Assembly: GCA_946807835.1 (NCBI GenBank)
Contig: OX327684.1
Span: 17,012,501-17,076,500, forward strand
Length of the DNA: 64,000 nucleotides
From: Ailanthus altissimus
Lineage: Eukaryota > Streptophyta > Magnoliopsida > Sapindales > Simaroubaceae
Reading direction: 5' to 3'
This document shows, piece after piece, positions 58,366-64,000 of the stretch; positions within the stretch are counted from its first letter, which is position 1, and every line of letters begins with the position of its first letter. The position numbers were made by a program, and so were the translations under genes. The notes under the pieces are model-generated. The model had not been told where the DNA came from and did not search any database. It saw only the letters and a program-made list of their open reading frames with translations.

Positions 58366-58700
58366 CCAGTGTCGTGGTGCTGGGTTCCTAACGCTGGAGG
58401 CTTAGCTCCGGTGCTACGGTGTTAACCTATAGGCCCCGCAGTGCTGAGAGTCAGAATCCCCAGTGCCGCGGTGCTAACTTACCAATGTTGCTTGGCTAGG
58501 GCTTATATCCCCAGTGCCACGACGCTATGCCAAGAGCACTGCGGCGTTGAGGCCTAGAAACCCCAAAGCTGCGGCGCTCAAGCTCTAGTGCTGCAGCGTT
58601 GAAGTCTGAAAAGCTCTACCATTGCGGTGCCCCTCAACGTTGCGGCGCTCAAGCTCCAGTGTCATTGTGCCAGATTCATGGCTGTGGCGTCCTGGTGTCA
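58366..58700. repeat. GC-rich array of about twelve decayed palindrome units
   Basis: Units include CCAGTGTCGTGGTGCTGG (58366), CCAGTGCCGCGGTGCTAA (58460), CCAGTGCCACGACGCT (58511), AGCACTGCGGCGTTGA (58535), GCTGCGGCGCTCAAG (58568), AGTGCTGCAGCGTTGA (58587) and GTTGCGGCGCTCAAG (58639). Most can be derived from AGCGCCGCGGCGCT by C-to-T or G-to-A changes. The related leader at 44190 has one intact unit. Confidence 0.8.
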
Positions 58701-58808
58701 ATCCTCTTAGTATACCCATTTTAACTTTTGAAATGCACCAAATGACATGAGGACATTACTAAGAACATACCCAACACTCATAAATGCTCCAAATCAATAC
58801 AAAAAACT

Positions 58809-58819
58809 CTCTGATACCA
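58809..58819 (-). other. Primer binding site of the second long-LTR copia element
   Basis: On the minus strand TGGTATCAGAG, two bases from the right LTR. Confidence 0.85.
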
Positions 58820-58821
58820 AT

Positions 58822-61072
58822 TGTTGGTGTCGAATGTAGTAGGATGCATATATGTGGTCTAAGTGTTCATAATTAATATATATACATCACATACATACAT
58901 ATATATATCAAATATACAACATAAGCATTTAAACAATATTATAAACACATTTAAGCATTTAATCAAATTAAAAATAAATTGAGAAATCTTTACCTTTGAA
59001 GCCTTTTGCATTAAAATATCGAGAATTTGCTCAAAATGCAACCTGTTGGTAGTTTTAGTGATTAACGGGGTGGGATTGATCAACTAGTACAGCAGCCCAA
59101 TCCAAAGATGTTTGGTTTAACACTTAAACATAAATAATTAATTTTTTTCTTTGATCAACAACTTGAACAAATAAAACAAATACTTTGTTCTTGCAATGGA
59201 TAGCCTATAATGGAAATATATGAAGAGAAATATATTTCAACACTTGAAATATGAATCAAGAAACAATTTCCTTTTTCTTTCTCTCCCAAAAAATGGCCGG
59301 CCACCCTTATTGCAAAACTAATCAAATTTGTTTCAATTTTTACATATATACATACACTATTCATTTAACTTAACAATGGTAAGGTTAGATATTTTCTAAT
59401 AAAATATTTTTAATTTAAATAATGTATTATTAACCTAAGCATGGTTAGGTTAACCAAGCTTGTCCAACAAGCTTGGTTAAATATTCAATATATTTATAAT
59501 TTAATATAATATAATAATAAAATAATCATTAACTAAACCTTGGTTAATTTTGAACTATGGTTGAGTTATATGCATTATTTAATATATTATAATATTATAA
59601 TATTAAATATCTTGAGTACTTAACTCTTAAATAATCATATATGTGAAATTATCAAAATGCCCTTATTTAACCTAATGTAAGTCCTACTAAACCCATACTC
59701 GAGTTAACTTAACCAAGGACTCACTATGCACTATGTATTATCATTTAATTAATCAACAATAATTGTTATCCAACAAATTGCACTTAACACTTAAGTATTG
59801 ACCGTACGCATCTCGAGGATTCTTGAAACAAATATTCGATTTTGTTAGATTTTATTGGATTGAACTATTTAATCTGGTACGCTGCTCTAGTGTACAACGA
59901 GTACACTTTATATTGTAAGACTTTCTAAGTCCACGCCCGATTCGTCAAATAATACTATTTCATGAGTTTATGATCGATGCCTCATGTATACATCATGGAT
60001 ATTTTTAATCAGTGCATAAGATGATACAAGTTGAGGTTAGAACCTATATATATAATCCTTTTGTCATCTATACTCTAAATAAGCGGGGATATAGATCAGC
60101 ATCATCAAATTCCTATGAGCTCATATAATTTTTTCTTCAAATTCGTGTCTTGATGAACAATATAAATAAACACTTTTATTATATTGTTCAACCCCGTGGA
60201 AAACTCTTTTTTTTCTGGGTTCATTGCTCATGACTGTAAGACTTTGTGAAAAACAATCTCAAAGCATCAGATATACAACCCATGCATGTGGGTTGACGGA
60301 TCTCATATCTATGTACACCAGACTCTATGAGCATCGGACCACACCTAGCAATACGTAGTGGTCAAACCATGAAAGGTCTTTAACATCTGTAGAAGTAAAG
60401 TATGGTGGATCACCCATAGTCCACCGTGGCATTAAGGTAAAAGGACCACATATACTACTTAACTCGAAATGACCAGCTATTGACGGTCTCATAGGAAATC
60501 TATTAGGGTCCTTGTAAGTTTGTCTAGTATTCAGTCTTAACTTAATACCCATATTCCTATACGAGCTCTAAGCTCATGATCAGCTAAGAATAACTATTTA
60601 TACCTTACAGATATAGACATACATTGATTTATATGATAAAGATTCATCGATAGACCCGCATTAATAAAAATAGATCAAGAATATAGTGTTTGAGAACACA
60701 CTTGCATAATGACATTTTCTAGCTCCTATTGCAACTCTTTGCAACTATGTCATTACTAGTATACCCTCAGGTCTTTGTCCCATTATAGACAAAGTTCTAA
60801 CTCCTTAGATTTTGCAAACTCTTATAACTCGTTAACTCTTAACAGTGCTAACTATTAACATTTATAACCTTTAACTTTGCTAACTCTTAGCATTGGTCTA
60901 AACTTCTTTCGACTGGATCTGAACCTTTTCAGATCATACAGTATCCATAATGTGCCAAGCATCATTATCATTTAATAAAAGGTATTAGTGATTTAACAAA
61001 AATATATTGTTTAAATATTATCAAATAAATATTCTTACAAACAGGGATGACACGTAAGTACATACTCTAACA
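58822..61072 (-). mobile_element. Right LTR (5' LTR) of the second long-LTR copia element
   Basis: Starts TGTTGGTGTCGAATGTAGT and ends ACATACTCTAACA; partner of 51211-53377. Open frames at 58859-59083, 59155-59364 and 60325-60552 are not supported as genes. Confidence 0.9.
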
Positions 61073-61431
61073 GAAGGTTCATCAGCGACCTGTGTCAATA
61101 AACATAGATCAAAAATGATATATTTGCGAACATATTATATAATGACATTTCTTACCCCTATTTATAACTCTTTGCAATTATGTCATTATAATAACTATTC
61201 TCGGGTCTTTGTTCTATTTTAGAAAAGGTTCCAACTCTTAGAATTACTAACTCTTAGTGTTGAACTAAACACCTTTAGATTAAATCTAAACTCCTTTAGA
61301 TTTATAATATTTGAAAATTAATAAGATTAATACCATATAATAAATTACAATTTACTGAAATGTACATTGTATAAATATCAAATAAATATTTATACAAATA
61401 ATGGAATGGCACGTAAATACCATCTCCAATA
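61073..61431 (-). mobile_element. Older LTR fragment of the long-LTR copia family (right piece)
   Basis: Continues 50690-51205: GATCTG at 51201 joins GGTTCATCAG here, matching GATCTATATTAATGGGTTCCA in the other LTRs. It ends GGCACGTAAATACCATCTCCAATA-like, the family's LTR end (CACGTAAGGACAAATCCCAACA type). Confidence 0.78.
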
Positions 61432-61720
61432 GTTTAAAGGTGTTAGGGCTTTTAAAATCTAAGAGAGTAGAGAAAAAAAAAAGAAAAAAAATTAAAATTC
61501 AAAAAGGTAAGAATCCAAAAGAACATAAGGTTGATGGCAACCTCTTTCTTGATGGGCATAATCTCTCAAGAGATAAACATAGGCTAGTTCTTTTTGAGAA
61601 ATAGGTTTGTTAAAAAAAAACTTCTTTAGGAATCTTTCCCTATTAGGGATGTTGGGGAAAAGTTAGACTCGTCTTCTAGTTGTAGTTCCCAAAAGTGGTA
61701 GCGACCTCATAAAGGTGACC
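61432..61720. repeat. Duplicated block B3 (paralogous to 19455-19870)
   Basis: Shares GTTAGGGCTTTTAAAATCT, GGTAAGAATCCAAA, ATAATCTCTCAAGAGAT and CTCGTCTTCTAGTTGTAGTT with the first copy, but has the 113-bp internal segment only once. The 67-codon open frame here (61401-61604) is Lys-rich, caused by A-runs, and not supported as a gene. Confidence 0.8.
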
Positions 61721-63334
61721 TGGAAGCTTCCAACTACCACTAATGACTATACCATGTTTCTCAAAGTCTGCCTTTTTGTCCTCAAAACTATAGATAAGTT
61801 TCCTCTCTCCCTTTAGAGAAAAATAGTAGTTTTTTTTTCTAAACTATTAGAGGTTATGATAATTAAAGATATCATAGAGAATGAGCCTATATGGGGAAAA
61901 TAACATGTGGTTGAGTATTGCCACGTCTTATAAGATATAAAAGATGTTGGGATGGATTTGTTGATGGGAAAGACCAATCAGAAAGAAACTCATGAATTAG
62001 AGGAGGAAGAGGGAAACGAAAATTGTTTAGGTGATTGAAAAGCGAGAGTTCACAAGTTTTTATGGAGAGTAAATCAGATCTTCCTAATTTGAACCTCTAA
62101 AGGGAATGTGAAGGTAGATCTTAACTCTTCCAATTAAAATGACTGAACAGATCGAGCCATTGTTGAAATTAGAAGTTCCCTAAGCAACAAAGGTAAGCAA
62201 GGTTTTTTTAAGAAGAAGGAAGTTTTAAGCAAGGATTTTTCAAAATTAAAAGTGAAAGAAAATAGGAAATGATTCAAGTATTTAGGGGAAGTAATTATCA
62301 ATTGTCTTTTGTCTAATCAAGGAGGTATAATGTTTATTTAAGGGGTAGTGACATATGGAAGAAGAAAAGTAAAGAAAACTTCGCGTGTCATGTGCTAATT
62401 TTTGGGAGTGAAGAAATGCCCCCATTTAGAATTCATTTAAAAGAAGGGCTCTAATTCTTTACTTGTATGCGAACATCTATTGGGTATATTATGAAATAAG
62501 CCTAGTAGTCCACTCCATGTGATTAAGTGATACCATGTCAAAATGATAAATTCAAGCCCAAAATTGTATTAGGCGGAAAAAAATCGAGCAAAACCAGCCT
62601 TAAATTAAGGTATGATCCAACTTGCCTCATCAATAGAATCCAAAGATAAGTAGAAAATGGATTGACCATGCGAAAATAATGAATTTTGCTTAAATTATAA
62701 TTTCAATTATTATTATTTTATTGAAATTAAAATTCTTGATATTACTGTTTGGCATGGTTAAAGAGTTTTTGCATAAGGGTTAAAATACCCTTGATTTCTT
62801 GATGAGTTTGATTATGTTTTATGATTGTGAGAAACTTATTAGAATATAAACTGATCATGTCGTGATAAGATTATTCACCATCTAAATATGATTTGGACTG
62901 TGATGATTACTACACTATAAATAAGCATGCTCAATAGTCCATAATTCATAGAATACAAGGCATTAAAGCATTAAGTATTAAACCCTAAAGCACTCAAAGC
63001 ATTCCATTAAGAGAATTATCGTGTTCTTGAGAGATAAACACAAAATATATATAAATATATATATAAATCCTTTTATTTGAAACACTTCTACACACAACAC
63101 GAGTTTAATAGACAATTACTGATTTGAGCATAAAAATATTTTTTCTTATAGGAGGATGGTGGTTTTTCGCAAATTTGAGAATACGTCAAGAAGATTAAGG
63201 TAATTTTTATGAAGTTCCAACTTTAAAGCTTTCATATATAATAAATATTTAAAATAAAATTTTCTTATAAACAAGTTGTAATTGTCTTTTTATATTCATC
63301 TTAATATAAATAATTCAAAAATAAGTATTCAAAA
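61721..63334. other. About 1.6 kb present only in the second copy; probable insertion
   Basis: In the first copy GGTTACCT joins AAAAAGAGAAATAATT directly (19874). Here the two parts are 1.6 kb apart. The insert has a TATA box (CTATAAATAAG, about 62931) followed by AAACCCTAAAGCACTC and CATTCC text, a style seen in LTR R regions, but I find no clear ends, no target duplication and no gene. Confidence 0.5.
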
Positions 63335-63450
63335 GAAAAAAGAGAAATAATTATAATTAATTCATATAATATGTTTTATTTTATAAATTGTTGATGATAT
63401 ATCACATTAATTTATTATAAGAATAAAATAGTAAATGATAGATATATTTC
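63335..63450. repeat. Duplicated block B4 (paralogous to 19877-19990)
   Basis: AAAGAGAAATAATTATAATTAA, GATATATCACATTAATTTAT and AATGATAGATATAT are shared in order with the end of block A3. Confidence 0.8.
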
Positions 63451-64000
63451 AGAAGTGATAGAGAATATGAAATTTCCTAGCAAATGCCATTAGACAAATG
63501 TACAATCATAGTTGCATTCGAATTGATTGACATTAAATTAAAATTGAAATAGAAAATGAAGAAGTTGACATTTATGCCCATAAGTGAAATAATAACCCAA
63601 CTGAAAGTTTCAAAAGCCAGTATGGTAAGTCAATGAAAGAAAACGAGGATGAACCTATTGGTAATTTGATTCTTTGCACGTGGGAAATTATTCAGTCGAT
63701 CAACCCCACACGTTATGAAAGCTCAGTTTAATAATTAAGGCAATTCTTTACACGAGGGCGAAGACTTGATTCGTTGACCCAGCTAGTGAAGGCCGAAGTA
63801 AACGATTATATATCCTCTTAACATTGAACAAACTATATATATATATATATATATGAGAAATATGCACACAAAAAATTGCAGCAGTATAGATTGCTTTGCC
63901 AACGTTGAAAAAAAAGGTACATTATGCATTAATTATACTCTTACAACAATATTAGCAATAGTTTTAGTTCTGATAAGAAAAATTAAAATATACAAACCCC
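63451..64000. other. Unassigned end of window
   Basis: No gene recognised. It includes an (AT)n microsatellite at about 63835-63854 and a moderately GC-richer part at 63640-63800. Confidence 0.5.

Larger units (their letters stand above)
51211..61072 (-). mobile_element. Second long-LTR Ty1/copia element, inserted in an LTR of its own family
   Basis: LTRs at 51211-53377 (2167 bp) and 58822-61072 (2251 bp). Primer binding site at 58809-58819 and polypurine tract at 53378-53389 show minus orientation. Flanks AAAGG (51206-51210) and GAAGG (61073-61077) are a 5-bp duplication with one change. The interior has recognisable gag, protease, integrase, RT and RNase H, all broken. LTRs differ far more than those of the element at 37569, so this is the older of the two. 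Confidence 0.92.

Noticed and set aside
63835..63854. (AT)n run (also 12133-12150)
   Set aside because: Ordinary microsatellites in AT-rich plant DNA.

Overview
This window is nuclear DNA of a flowering plant, probably a eudicot. It is AT-rich, has no operon-like gene order, carries a cytosolic HSP70 gene with an intron, and is dominated by nested LTR retrotransposons and one endogenous plant pararetrovirus (Caulimoviridae). I cannot name the genus. I see no intact host gene. The one recognisable host gene is a broken HSP70.

Layout. 1-3544: 3' end of a Ty1/copia element (integrase tail, RT, RNase H, PPT, 3' LTR). 3587-4790: minus-strand HSP70 pseudogene that keeps its intron, a TATA-like box and a heat-shock element, but has an in-frame stop and ends about halfway. 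5337-10350: old deleted copia element (minus). 10729-13839: small non-autonomous LTR element with a MITE in one LTR. 14697-17934: non-autonomous LTR element with 1.0-kb LTRs, a GC-rich palindromic cassette and a tandem array of primer-binding-site-like units. 18480-19030: four regularly spaced tRNA-like units. 20389-30135: decayed copia element (minus) holding two solo LTRs of Ty3/gypsy type.

31188-47748: an endogenous caulimovirid encoding, in one frame, movement protein, coat protein with zinc knuckle, protease, RT and RNase H, plus a downstream region of unknown function. It is split by a younger 9.3-kb copia element (37569-46898, perfect TSD ACAGC). 48180-49070: Ty3/gypsy gag remnant. 50690-61431: an old LTR fragment split by a second member of the same long-LTR copia family (51211-61072).

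How the pieces relate. Small host-like blocks occur twice in the same order: 5109-5331, 10351-10495 and 19455-19990 against 31118-31187, 47749-48000, and 61432-61720 plus 63335-63450. This looks like one segmental duplication whose copies were expanded by different insertions. Each copy acts as an empty site for the other, so the copia insertion at 5337 and the virus insertion at 31188 can be read precisely.

Most unusual signals: (1) in the leader of the long-LTR copia family, four stem-loops with different stems but a near-constant loop, seen in both copies; (2) a GC-rich palindrome (AGCGCCGCGGCGCT and decayed forms) carried by several unrelated element families; (3) a 30-bp tandem repeat of a tRNA-Met primer binding site; (4) a 136-bp array of tRNA-like A/B boxes; (5) a viral integrant whose two ends map next to the plus- and minus-strand priming sites. 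All alignments and counts were made by eye.
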